DNA from: JOPF136 sp035272605
GTDB lineage: Bacteria > Acidobacteriota > Terriglobia > Acidiferrales > UBA7541
DNA length: 41,125 nt
NCBI GenBank assembly: GCA_035272605.1
Contig: DATEQM010000066.1
Location: forward strand, 1 to 41,125
Reading direction: 5' to 3'
Position numbers and translations under genes: made by a program. How positions within the stretch are numbered: position 1 is the first letter of the stretch; each line of letters starts with the position of its first letter. Below, in pieces: positions 32,832 through 40,351 of this stretch. Below the pieces are notes generated by a model, which saw only the letters and a list, made by a program, of their open reading frames with translations, did no database searches and was not told the DNA's origin.

Positions 32832-34058
32832 CTATTCGCGCAGGCCGATCCACTGGGTCGCCGGCTTCTTCTTTCCCTCTGCCGCCTCAAGCAACTCGTT
32901 GAAGATGTGCTCCACGTCGGGAACGATGACTTCGCGCCCGCCCAGGCCGCCGATGAAGTCGAGCACCGGAGGCCGTTTGGCGCTGGTGTAGAGGGCCGAG
33001 CGCGTTTCCGTGGCCACCACGCCGCACATATCCGGCGACCCGAACGAGAAGTCGCGGTCCAGCACGCCCACGGCCTTGAACCGGCTCAGGCACTTGGCCA
33101 GCTCTTCCGCCGGAAATGGCCGGAACCAGCGCAGCCGCACCATGCCTACTTTCTTACCCTCTTTGCGCATCTTGCGGATGGCTACGCGGGTCGGCATCGA
33201 GAGCGTCCCCATGCCCAGGATCACGACGTCGGCGTCCTGAGTCTCGTACTCCTCGAAGAAGGGATTGCCGTATTTGCGCCCGAAGATGCGCTCGAAATCC
33301 GCGTACGCCTCGCGCAGAACTCCCGGCACCCGCTCCATGGCCGCGTAGTTCTGACGGCGGATTTCCATCACCCAGTCCTCGTTGGCCTGGGGGGCCACGG
33401 TGATGGGATTGTCCGGATGCAGCAGCAGGTCGGCGCGATTGTAGCGGGGCAGGAAACGATTCACCTGATCTTGCGTGGGGATATTGACCATCGCCTGCGA
33501 GTGCGTCAGGAACGCGCCGTCGCAACTGATCCCGCAGGGCAGGAAAATGCGGCGGTCCTCGGCCACGCGGTAGGCGATCAGCGCCGTGTCCAGCGCCTCC
33601 TGGGCGGTGTCCACCCACACGAGCATCCAGCCGAGGTCGCGCACGGTGAGCGCGTCGTTGTGCTCCACGCCGAAGGCGCCAGGATCGTCCAGGGCGCGGT
33701 TGCCCACCATGGCGATCATGGGGATGCGCAGCGCGGGAGTGACCGTGAGCGCCTCCATCGCGTACATCCAACCCACACCGCTCGAGCCCGTGAAGACCCT
33801 GGCGCCGCACGCACAGGCGTGCTTCACGATCTCAAACTGCGAATGCTCGCCTTCGGCCACGATGTACTCGCAGTCCATGTCGCCGTTAGCTACCAGCTTG
33901 GCCACGTACTGCATCACCGTGTCGTAGGGGCGGATTGGGTAGGCCGTGATCACATCCACGTCGGCCAGCTTGCAGGCCACCGCAATGGCCTCGCTGCCCG
34001 TGATTAACGCGGTCTCTTCCGTTCCCCGCTCGGGGAGTGTTGCCGTCATCTGTGCCAT
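32832..34058 (-). CDS. oorA: Oxalate oxidoreductase-like alpha subunit
   Basis: The 408-residue alpha subunit binds TPP with its Pyr-domain. Where pyruvate enzymes have YPITP, this protein has YPIRPYD (residues 40-46), and Arg121 lies in VGNRALDD 78 residues later. As I recall, the Moorella thermoacetica oxalate oxidoreductase uses two such arginines (numbered 31 and 109, also 78 apart) to hold the oxalate carboxylate. The rest (VAEGEHSQFE, GSSGVGWMYAMEAL, VILGMGTLSMPTRVAIRKMRKEGKKVGMVRLRWFRPFP) follows the family. AAGGAG lies nine bases before the ATG. The gap to the gamma-delta gene contains a 24-bp palindrome. Confidence 0.83.
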   Translation of the reverse strand: MAQMTATLPERGTEETALITGSEAIAVACKLADVDVITAYPIRPYDTVMQYVAKLVANGDMDCEYIVAEGEHSQFEIVKHACACGARVFTGSSGVGWMYAMEALTVTPALRIPMIAMVGNRALDDPGAFGVEHNDALTVRDLGWMLVWVDTAQEALDTALIAYRVAEDRRIFLPCGISCDGAFLTHSQAMVNIPTQDQVNRFLPRYNRADLLLHPDNPITVAPQANEDWVMEIRRQNYAAMERVPGVLREAYADFERIFGRKYGNPFFEEYETQDADVVILGMGTLSMPTRVAIRKMRKEGKKVGMVRLRWFRPFPAEELAKCLSRFKAVGVLDRDFSFGSPDMCGVVATETRSALYTSAKRPPVLDFIGGLGGREVIVPDVEHIFNELLEAAEGKKKPATQWIGLRE

Positions 34059-34093
34059 GGTGTCCGACTCCTTGTCCTGCTTCTCAATGTAGA

Positions 34094-34117
34094 GGCGGCC
34101 CGCCGCGGCGGGCCGCC
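34094..34117. repeat. 24-bp perfect palindrome between the gamma-delta and alpha genes
   Basis: A GGCGGC arm begins at 34094 and the element reads the same on both strands to GCCGCC at 34117. It is preceded by GTAGA, like the REP-like units. In the mRNA it would be a stable hairpin between two cistrons and could protect upstream mRNA or set the subunit ratio. Confidence 0.6.
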
Positions 34118-34138
34118 ATCTCCTTCTCCGTCTTTACG

Positions 34139-35311
34139 TTACCCTTGCTTCGCAATCTCCAGCATTTCCGGCGACTGCTCCTCGTACTGTCCCTTATAGC
34201 GGAAGCCGTGCGAGCGGACCGGGCGGTTCTCGATGGTGCCCTTCAGCCAGGTCTTGTAACCGTCTTTGTTCTTTCGCCAGGCTTCCCACTGGCTCGAATT
34301 GTCCTTGAAGGACACCTCGTTGACCATGGTGACGCAGTCCTTCACCGGGCACACTGCCTCGCACACCCCGCACCCGCAGCAGGCCTCCATGTTCGCGTCG
34401 TACAGCCCTTCCGGAGTCACGTCGAAGCAGGAGTCCGGGCACTGTAGCCAGCACAGCGTGCACTTGATGCAGGTATCGAAGTCCACCACCGGCCGCATGG
34501 TGCGCGTGGTGTACTTCTTGAATGTGGGATTGCGGGCCGGCTGGTAGCCGCCGCTCGCGTGGCTGGTGGGATCTTCCATCTTGTGGCCTTGAGCGATGCT
34601 GGGAATGGCCACGCCGTCCCTCATTTCGTGCCATTTCGGAAGCGTAAATTGGAAGGGCTTCTCCGGGTTCCCCTGGCTGGGGCTCACGGTCTGGGTGCTC
34701 ACGCGGTTGTAGCTGTTGGTGGCCGACTGCGCTTTCACCGCGTCCTTCCACTCGTGCTGGATGAACTTCTTCACCGCATCGAGGCTCATCATTTCCGGCA
34801 GGAGCTTGGCGATCGCGCCGAGGATGCGCACGTCGGTGTGGTCGTCCTTGTACACCCACAGCCCGGAAAAACTCGCAATGCCCTTGAGCACGGCCAGCTT
34901 GTAGGGCTCGTGCTTCTGGTGAATCATCGGGATCAGGCTTTCCGCCGGTTCCTTCGACGTGATCATCAGCGTGCCACCCGGCCGGGTCAGCTTGTTGATC
35001 GGCTGCAGGCCGTACCAGGCCCAGGACTCCAATCCCTTGCACAGCGTGTCGTCCACGCACACGGTGATGTCCACCTCTTTCGGCTCGTACTTGGCCATGC
35101 CCTCTTCGAGCGTCAGGTCGTCGGTGGCCACGATGGCAAAGTATTTTGCCGGGATCCCGTTCCGCTCCGGGCTGTCGCCGTACCGCCCGAACGATGTTCC
35201 CGGCTTCCCTTCCAGGTTGGCGGCCAGCACGATGCCCCGGCTGATGTTTTTCGCCAGCGTCTTCTGGAAAATGCCCCGGTAAACGATTTCAACCGCAAAT
35301 AGACGGCCCAT
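34139..35311 (-). CDS. 2-oxoacid:ferredoxin oxidoreductase, gamma-delta fusion subunit
   Basis: The 390-residue product joins a gamma domain (about 1-190; RGIFQKTLAKNISRGIVLAANLEG) to a delta ferredoxin domain. The delta part has two 4Fe-4S motifs: Cys281, 284, 287, 291 (CIKCTLCWLQCP) and Cys311, 314, 317, 321 (CCGCGVCEAVCP). Separate gamma and delta polypeptides are usual in archaeal pyruvate enzymes; the fused form is, as I recall, that of oxalate oxidoreductase. It passes electrons from the TPP site to external ferredoxin. AAGGAAGGGG lies before the ATG. The gene starts 15 nt after the GntR stop, so the regulator is cotranscribed. Confidence 0.83.
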   Translation of the reverse strand: MGRLFAVEIVYRGIFQKTLAKNISRGIVLAANLEGKPGTSFGRYGDSPERNGIPAKYFAIVATDDLTLEEGMAKYEPKEVDITVCVDDTLCKGLESWAWYGLQPINKLTRPGGTLMITSKEPAESLIPMIHQKHEPYKLAVLKGIASFSGLWVYKDDHTDVRILGAIAKLLPEMMSLDAVKKFIQHEWKDAVKAQSATNSYNRVSTQTVSPSQGNPEKPFQFTLPKWHEMRDGVAIPSIAQGHKMEDPTSHASGGYQPARNPTFKKYTTRTMRPVVDFDTCIKCTLCWLQCPDSCFDVTPEGLYDANMEACCGCGVCEAVCPVKDCVTMVNEVSFKDNSSQWEAWRKNKDGYKTWLKGTIENRPVRSHGFRYKGQYEEQSPEMLEIAKQG

Positions 35312-35326
35312 GGAGTTCCCCTTCCT

Positions 35327-36037
35327 TTAGTCCTTTTTTAAGACAATCCTTTCGATTTCCATCAGGTGCTGCCGCATTGCCGCTTCCGCCGCCTCCGGAT
35401 CGCGCCGCTTGATGGCGTTGAAGATCCGGCGGTGCCCCGCGAGCGATTTTTCCCGCCGCCCTTCCACCTGCAGCGACCGCTCGCGGCTCTCGCGCAGGAT
35501 GTCCATCATCATGTCCAGTACCTTTAGAATCACGCTGTTCTTCGTTGCGCGCGCAATCGTGTAATGGAACTCCGAGTCTTCCTCGATGGCCAACTCCTGC
35601 CGACTGACCTTTTCCTTCTGCCGGTTCAGGATGTCTTCCATCCGCGCCAGGTCTTCCGGCCCGGCGTTCCGCGCGGCGCGCGCCGCCACGGCGGGCTCGA
35701 TCATTTCCCGGACTTCCAGCAGTTCCGCCACCAGATCGTGCTTCTGGCCCAGCAGGCTGGCCAGCGGATTCAGTAGCGAGTCAATCGTGGGGATTCGGAC
35801 CAGCGTGCCTTCGCCCGGTCGCGGTTCCACAAACCCCTTCAGCTCCAGGGCCCGGATGGCCTCGCGCACGGCGCTGCGGCTCACGTCGAAGCGTTCCGCA
35901 AGTTCGCGTTCCGGAGGCAGCTTGTCCCCCGGTCGCAGGGCGCCATCCAGGATCAAGCGCTCGAGTTGAGCGACAACCTCTTCGTAAACTTTCGTCTTCT
36001 GGATGCTTTCGATTTCGACTTTGACGGGAGCGGTCAC
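35327..36037 (-). CDS. FadR-type GntR transcriptional regulator (FCD domain)
   Basis: A 236-residue repressor. The N-terminal winged helix (about 13-82: KVYEEVVAQLERLILDGALRPGDKLPPERELAERFDVSRSAVREAIRALELKGF) is followed by an all-helical FCD domain with His residues (DSEFHYTIARATKN, GHRRIF, MRQHLM) that form a metal site in many members. FCD regulators commonly bind 2-oxoacids, hydroxy acids or dicarboxylates; oxalate or a related acid is my inferred ligand. I chose GTG 36037, the first start in frame downstream of the promoter; earlier codons would lie across the operator. It probably represses itself via 36055-36071 and the porin via 24329. Confidence 0.85.
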   Translation of the reverse strand: MTAPVKVEIESIQKTKVYEEVVAQLERLILDGALRPGDKLPPERELAERFDVSRSAVREAIRALELKGFVEPRPGEGTLVRIPTIDSLLNPLASLLGQKHDLVAELLEVREMIEPAVAARAARNAGPEDLARMEDILNRQKEKVSRQELAIEEDSEFHYTIARATKNSVILKVLDMMMDILRESRERSLQVEGRREKSLAGHRRIFNAIKRRDPEAAEAAMRQHLMEIERIVLKKD

Positions 36038-36054
36038 GGAGGTGCGTGGCGGTC

Positions 36055-36071
36055 TGGTGGTCTGACCACCA
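36055..36071. promoter_or_regulatory. GntR operator in front of the operon
   Basis: TGGTGGTC-T-GACCACCA is a perfect 8-1-8 inverted repeat. Its core (minus strand TGGTCAGACCA) matches TGGTnnnACCA and equals the porin operator at 24329-24339. On the minus strand it follows AGGATA by 14 nt, again as at the porin. Confidence 0.78.
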
Positions 36072-36083
36072 TACCCGAGAAGT

Positions 36084-36114
36084 ATCCTACGCCCAGCCGC
36101 GGGGGGCTTGTCAA
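36084..36114 (-). promoter_or_regulatory. Promoter of the GntR-oxidoreductase operon
   Basis: Minus strand: TTGACA (36114-36109), 19 nt, TAGGAT (36089-36084). Transcription should start near 36077, placing the operator at about +6 to +22 and the GTG start about 40 nt in. The 19-nt spacer is longer than ideal, which suits a regulated promoter. Confidence 0.6.
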
Positions 36115-36242
36115 TACCCAAATCCAATGCAAAATTCACAGCCCCTGCGTGGCTCCCGGTGCCCGCCGCGGTGCCCAGCCAGCCCCGGCCGAATCCAGGA
36201 TTTGCGCCCCCGCACGCCTGGGGGCAAAGTGGTGGCGGAATC

Positions 36243-36809
36243 ATGAGCCGCGCCCGAGATTACTTTCTCACCGGCCCGCGCCTGGGGTTCAGCCGCTGGA
36301 CTCCCGAGGATCTGCGGCTGGCACTAGCACTCTGGGGCGACCCGGAGGTCGCGCGGCTCATCGGCGGGCCCTCCTCCCCCGAACAAATAGAGGAAAAGCT
36401 GCGTCAGGAAATCGCCTGGCAGGCCGCCCAGAACATTCAATATTGGCCCATCTTTCTGCTGGCGACGGATCAGCATGTGGGATGCGCCGGCCTGCGACCC
36501 TACCAGGCGGCGGGTCCGGTCCACGAACTGGGCTTCCATCTTCGCCGGGCCTTCTGGGGAAACGGACTGGCCGAGGAGGCGGCCCGCGCGGTAATCGCCT
36601 TCGCTTTCCAGACCCTGAACGTCGCCAGCCTTTTCGCCGGTCATCACCCGGAAAACGCGGCCTCGCGGCACATCCTGCAAAAACTCGGCTTTCGCTACAC
36701 CCACGACGACCTCTATCCTCCAACCGGCCTCCTGCATCCCTGCTATTCCCTGACAGCGCCCAGCTCCGCAGACTCCGAGGTAGGGTATCCACGGACAATG
36801 CCGTACTGA
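36243..36809 (+). CDS. GNAT-family N-acetyltransferase (RimJ/RimL-like)
   Basis: The 188-residue product follows the RimJ/RimL type of GNAT: LGFSRWTPEDLRLALALWGDPEVARLIGG, then GCAGLRPY, ELGFHLRRAFWGNGLAEEAARAVIAFAF (acetyl-CoA site), and the ASRHILQKLGFRY end. It would acetylate an amino group of a protein or small molecule; the substrate is not visible. The ATG 36243 gives the usual family length; the upstream frame is proline-rich and unlike a GNAT. It is divergent from the GntR gene and shares the intergenic region. Confidence 0.85.
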   Translation: MSRARDYFLTGPRLGFSRWTPEDLRLALALWGDPEVARLIGGPSSPEQIEEKLRQEIAWQAAQNIQYWPIFLLATDQHVGCAGLRPYQAAGPVHELGFHLRRAFWGNGLAEEAARAVIAFAFQTLNVASLFAGHHPENAASRHILQKLGFRYTHDDLYPPTGLLHPCYSLTAPSSADSEVGYPRTMPY

Positions 36810-36878
36810 CCGTGGGTCTTCGCCGCGCCCGGCCCTCTGCCCAGCCGACCGTGGGCCTTTCCCGTTCCCCCGGCCCTC
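36808..36878 (+). repeat. Imperfect ~40-bp direct repeat before recQ
   Basis: GACCGTGGG(T/C)CTT followed by a variable part and CCCGGCCCTC occurs at 36808-36837 and 36847-36878. The repeat fills the space between the GNAT stop and recQ. Confidence 0.5.
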
Positions 36879-36880
36879 AC

Positions 36881-36886
36881 TATACT
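36881..36886 (+). promoter_or_regulatory. -10 element of recQ, leaderless start
   Basis: TATACT ends six bases before the GTG start at 36893, so the transcript would begin at or next to the start codon. The -35 region is weak. Confidence 0.45.
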
Positions 36887-36892
36887 TCGCCC

Positions 36893-38881
36893 GTGGCCTC
36901 CCTCCCCGATCTTCCTGCCGCGCTCCGGCGCCATTGGGGCTACGAATCCTTCCGCCCGCTTCAGGAGAGCATCGTCCTCAGCCTTTGGGAAGGCCACGAC
37001 ACCTGCGTGGTCATGCCTACGGGCGGCGGCAAATCCCTCTGCTATCAGTTGCCCGCCGCCCTGCAAACGGAAAAAACCGCCGTGGTCGTTTCCCCGCTGA
37101 TCGCCCTGATGCAGGACCAAGTGGCCCAGCTCGAACAGATCGGCATCCCTGCGGGCCTGCTGAACAGTTCCCTCCCCGCTCCGGCGCAGTCGGACGTGAT
37201 ACGCCGCGCCCGCCAGGGACGCTTTCGCCTCCTCTACCTCTCTCCCGAGAGGCTGGTGCGCCCGGAAACGATTGCCTGGCTCCGCGAAATCCCCATCGCC
37301 TACTTCGTGATTGACGAGGCCCACTGCATCTCACAGTGGGGGCACGAATTCCGGCCGGAATACCGCCAGTTGCGCGCGCTGCGCGAGCAGTTCCCCGCCC
37401 TGCCCATCGCCGCGTTCACCGCCAGCGCCACCCAGCGCGTGCGCCACGACATCATGGAGCAACTCGGCCTGCGCGATCCGCGGAAGTTCATCGCCAGCTT
37501 TCACCGCGCGAATTTGCGCTACCTGGTGAAGCAATGCCAGCCGCGCACCCAGCCGGAGCTGCTGCTCCGCGGCCTGCGCAGCTATCCGGAAGGCAATGTG
37601 ATCGTCTACGCCCCGACCATCAAACGCGTGGAAGAGACGGCGGATTTCCTCGAGGACCACGGAATTCCCGCCGTCCCCTATCACGGACAGATGGACGCCC
37701 CCACGCGCCGCCGCAATCAGGAGCGCTGGATGGCGGACGAGGTGCGCGTGCTCGTCGGCACCATCGCCTTCGGACTGGGCATCAACAAAGCCGCGGTCCG
37801 CGCCGTGATCCATCTCGCGCTGCCCCAGTCCCTCGAACACTACTATCAGGAAGCCGGCCGCGCGGGCCGCGACGGCCTGCCCGCCGACTGCGTCCTGCTC
37901 TGGCAGAAGCGCGATCTGGGCCTGCTCGCCTACTTCATCAAGAAAGTCGAGGACCGCGAAGAACAGAACCGCGCCTGGGACCGCTATCGCGACATTGTGG
38001 GGTTTGCGGAATCGAGCATCTGCCGTCAACTCCAGATCTGCTCCCATTTCGGCGAAAATCCGAAGTGGAATTCCTGCCGCTCGTGCGACGTCTGCGGCAC
38101 AAGCCTCGCCTGGCTTGTGGAACCGGTGCGGCCGCAACGTCCGGCGCGGCGTTCCCGGATCGCGCGGCGCGCAGCACGCGCGGCGGCGCCTTCCCGCGAC
38201 GCCCGCATCGAGGCGCGAGCCCTGGCCGGGGTTGCCCGCAGCGGCCCAGCCGAGCAGCAGCGGCCGCTGCCGGCGGCCCAGGCGCAGGCGTCCCTGCCGG
38301 TGGACGCCGCCCTGCGCGACTTCCTCCGCGAGTGGCGCCGCGCCGCGGCACAGAAACAGGGCGTTCCCGTGACAGCTGTCCTCGAAGATACTTCTCTCGA
38401 CAGGCTGTGCCGAGTGCAGCCCACGAACCTCGTAGAGTTGCGCCGTGTCTTTGGTTTCGGTGAAATCAAAACGGCGCGGTACGGCGCAGAAATCCTGGCG
38501 GCGCTGACCGCCTACCGCCGCGGCGCCCGTGCTGCCGCCGCACCTGAGCTGAAGCTGGCGCCCGCCGAAGAAACGCTCAAGCTGCTGGCCGAAGGCCGAA
38601 CGCTCCAGGAAATCGCGCAGATTCGCGGGCGCAAACTGGAGACCGTGATTGACATGGTTGCTGCGCTGGTGGAGTGCGGAGAAGCGGAATTCGATCCAGC
38701 CTGGGTGCAGGCGCAAAAACGCGCCGGCATCGAGGCCGCCGCCGCGCGCCTGGGAATGGATCGCCTCCGGCCGATCAAGGACGCGCTCCCCGCCGAAGTC
38801 ACCTACGCGGAAATCCGCCTGGTGCTCGCGCCGCTGCGCCACGAGCGGCCGCCGTCATCCGAAGAGAGTCCCGGCAGGTGA
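36893..38881 (+). CDS. recQ: ATP-dependent DNA helicase RecQ
   Basis: A 662-residue RecQ-type 3'-5' helicase. Motif I MPTGGGKSLCYQLPA, motif II VIDEAHCISQWGHEF, motif III FTASATQ, motif V IAFGLGINKAAVRAVIHLALP and motif VI YQEAGRAGRDG are all present. A four-cysteine zinc site follows (ICRQLQIC...NSCRSCDVCG). After an Arg/Ala-rich linker an HRDC domain (about 470-545, LRDFLREWRRAAAQKQGVPVTAVL) and a C-terminal helix-turn-helix (LKLLAEGRTLQEIAQIRGRKLETVIDMV) complete it. The GTG 36893 is chosen because the helicase domain begins there; the frame runs open much further upstream, overlapping GNAT, and that part is not conserved-looking. It acts in recombination repair and fork restart. Confidence 0.92.
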   Translation: MASLPDLPAALRRHWGYESFRPLQESIVLSLWEGHDTCVVMPTGGGKSLCYQLPAALQTEKTAVVVSPLIALMQDQVAQLEQIGIPAGLLNSSLPAPAQSDVIRRARQGRFRLLYLSPERLVRPETIAWLREIPIAYFVIDEAHCISQWGHEFRPEYRQLRALREQFPALPIAAFTASATQRVRHDIMEQLGLRDPRKFIASFHRANLRYLVKQCQPRTQPELLLRGLRSYPEGNVIVYAPTIKRVEETADFLEDHGIPAVPYHGQMDAPTRRRNQERWMADEVRVLVGTIAFGLGINKAAVRAVIHLALPQSLEHYYQEAGRAGRDGLPADCVLLWQKRDLGLLAYFIKKVEDREEQNRAWDRYRDIVGFAESSICRQLQICSHFGENPKWNSCRSCDVCGTSLAWLVEPVRPQRPARRSRIARRAARAAAPSRDARIEARALAGVARSGPAEQQRPLPAAQAQASLPVDAALRDFLREWRRAAAQKQGVPVTAVLEDTSLDRLCRVQPTNLVELRRVFGFGEIKTARYGAEILAALTAYRRGARAAAAPELKLAPAEETLKLLAEGRTLQEIAQIRGRKLETVIDMVAALVECGEAEFDPAWVQAQKRAGIEAAAARLGMDRLRPIKDALPAEVTYAEIRLVLAPLRHERPPSSEESPGR

Positions 38882-38931
38882 CCAGCGGCCAAAGGAGACC
38901 GCTGTTCTTCGTCTATTGAGGTGGAAATGTC

Positions 38932-38980
38932 TGGTCGGGGCGCGCGGATTTGAACCGCGGACCTTCTGCGCCCAAGGCAG
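38932..38980 (-). pseudogene. 3' fragment of tRNA-Pro(UGG), integration footprint
   Basis: On the minus strand the sequence gives an anticodon stem-loop (CTGC, CTTGGGC loop with anticodon TGG, GCAG), a variable region, a T arm with CGCGG-TTCAAAT-CCGCG, the 3' acceptor strand CGCCCCG and ACCA. The 5' half (acceptor CGGGGCG and D arm) is absent: to its right the sequence turns into an unrelated A-rich stretch at 38985. A 3' tRNA remnant is the typical mark left where a tyrosine-recombinase element integrated. The chromosomal side is left (recQ) and the element right. Confidence 0.75.
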
Positions 38981-39041
38981 TTGCAAAAAATCTATCTTGT
39001 TGGTCCGTCTGGCTTTGTTCTGCGTCATGGTACACGGTTTT

Positions 39042-39082
39042 GGACCTAGTTTGGGAGCTGTTGGACCCAAGTTGGACCCAAC
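39042..39082 (+). repeat. TTGGACC(C) repeats near the tRNA fragment
   Basis: TTGGACCCAAG (39061-39071) and TTGGACCCAAC (39072-39082) form an 11-bp tandem, and a third related TTGGACCTAG lies at about 39042. Direct repeats beside an attachment site are where integrase arm-type sites are expected. Confidence 0.45.
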
Positions 39083-39395
39083 TTTTTTCACAATCAGGCA
39101 AACAGTAGTCAGGCGCGGTTTCGTTTGCGTCCGAATCGCCGCAGCCCTAAAGAGAATTGTGAGAACATCAGAACTACCCGGCATGAACATTGCGACAAAG
39201 AGATCGTTTTGGTGCGACGATTTGAAGAGTATTTCGCTACCGCGAAGTAATGCGCGCGGCACTTCGAGCCATCCGCCGAGGTATCCAATTTTCAACTTCT
39301 GGCTGGAACCTGAGACCCGCGCCGAACGGGCAATGTGATCGCCACAATTCAGAAACCGCTCGACAACTAGACCTTACTGTGCAAGAATACGTGCA

Positions 39396-39755
39396 ATGCA
39401 AGATATAGTGACATTACATGTGAACGACTGGAAGCAGCAGCTCAAGAAAGGGACCCTGGAGCTCGCCGTTCTAGCCTTGTTGAAGGCGAAACGATCCTAT
39501 GGCCTTGAGTTGCTGGAGCGGCTGAAGGAGATGGAGATTGAGGTCAGCGATGGCAGCATTTATCCATTGTTAGCAAGGCTGCGTGTTGAAAAAAAGGTCT
39601 CAACGGAATGGGTTGACGAAGACATGGGCCACGCTCACAAGTTTTACACCCTCACACCGCATGGCAACCGCATCCTACGTGGCATGCTCGCCGCGTGGAG
39701 TGACTACGCAGCCGCTATCAACCGCGTAGCCGGGAAGGCCAACAATCATGAGTAA
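39396..39755 (+). CDS. PadR-family transcriptional regulator
   Basis: A winged-helix repressor. The 119-residue product has the PadR fold: LKKGTLELAVLALLKAKRSYGLELLERLKEM, then DGSIYPLLARLRVEKKVSTEW and HKFYTLTPHGNRIL. Start is uncertain: ATG 39396 is used here, but GTG 39420 (MNDWKQQLKKGTLEL) matches the family's usual N-terminus better and would sit just behind a -10 (TATAGT, 39404-39409). It overlaps the HAAS gene by eight bases; PadR-HAAS pairs are common, the partner acting as a membrane sensor. Confidence 0.88.
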   Translation: MQDIVTLHVNDWKQQLKKGTLELAVLALLKAKRSYGLELLERLKEMEIEVSDGSIYPLLARLRVEKKVSTEWVDEDMGHAHKFYTLTPHGNRILRGMLAAWSDYAAAINRVAGKANNHE

Positions 39756-40323
39756 CATATCGTCCAACGAAGTAGAGGACTTCCTGCGTCGATTCCGGCG
39801 AGGGCTGGCAGCTCTGCCCCCCGATATCCGCGAAGATCTGGTGAGCGAAGCGCGTTCGCACATTCAGGACCGGCTCACGCAGGGCAAGCTGGATCTGGCG
39901 TCCGCCTTTGGCTCACCCGAGGCATATGCTTCTCGGTTTTTAACGGAGGATGCCTTTCAAGCCGCGGTAACGCGGGACAGGCCCTGGCAGCTTGTTTCCG
40001 TGCTGCTTAGTAAGGCGCGCTCATCCGCGTTGGTCGTCTTCGCGGTACTGCCGTTGGCGGTCATCGAGATCATGGCCGTGGCCCTGATAGTAGTCGGCGT
40101 GTTCAAGCCGTTTAGCCGCGACCATATCGGACTCTTCCTGCATGCCGACGGAACTCTCGGTGTGCTGGGGTGGATTAGCAACCCGGGGTCGATGCGCGAA
40201 GTATTGGGCTATTCCGCGATGCCGATCTTCATTTTTGGTGGTCTCTTGCTGTTTTGGATCAGCAACCGGCTGCTCTTGCGCGTGGCGCGCGGCGAGTTGG
40301 CGGGGATACGGCATACGCGATGA
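39748..40323 (+). CDS. HAAS-domain membrane protein, partner of PadR
   Basis: The 191-residue product begins with a helical HAAS/DUF1700-like domain (FLRRFRRGLAALPPDIREDLVSEARSHIQDRLTQG, then AFGSPEAYASRF). Two hydrophobic segments follow (about 91-120 and 155-175). Such proteins are coded with a PadR regulator and thought to transmit a membrane signal. The gene overlaps the PadR stop by eight bases, so it is coupled. Confidence 0.78.
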   Translation: MSNISSNEVEDFLRRFRRGLAALPPDIREDLVSEARSHIQDRLTQGKLDLASAFGSPEAYASRFLTEDAFQAAVTRDRPWQLVSVLLSKARSSALVVFAVLPLAVIEIMAVALIVVGVFKPFSRDHIGLFLHADGTLGVLGWISNPGSMREVLGYSAMPIFIFGGLLLFWISNRLLLRVARGELAGIRHTR

Positions 40324-40351
40324 TTCGCTTGCTATCGAAAGGCGGACCAAA

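Noticed and set aside
31746..35311. Plain pyruvate:ferredoxin oxidoreductase
   Set aside because: The alpha subunit has YPIRP instead of YPITP, gamma and delta are fused, and an oxalate/formate-type transporter is in the operon. The assignment stays an inference until assayed.
35966..36892. N-terminal extension of RecQ over the GNAT gene
   Set aside because: The helicase domain starts at 36893, a -10 element precedes it, and the extension overlaps GNAT in another frame.
38855..39295. Minus-strand frame as an integrase gene
   Set aside because: It reads through the tRNA fragment (VRGSNPRAPT is the usual translation of a tRNA 3' end) and has no R-H-x-x-R-Y catalytic residues.
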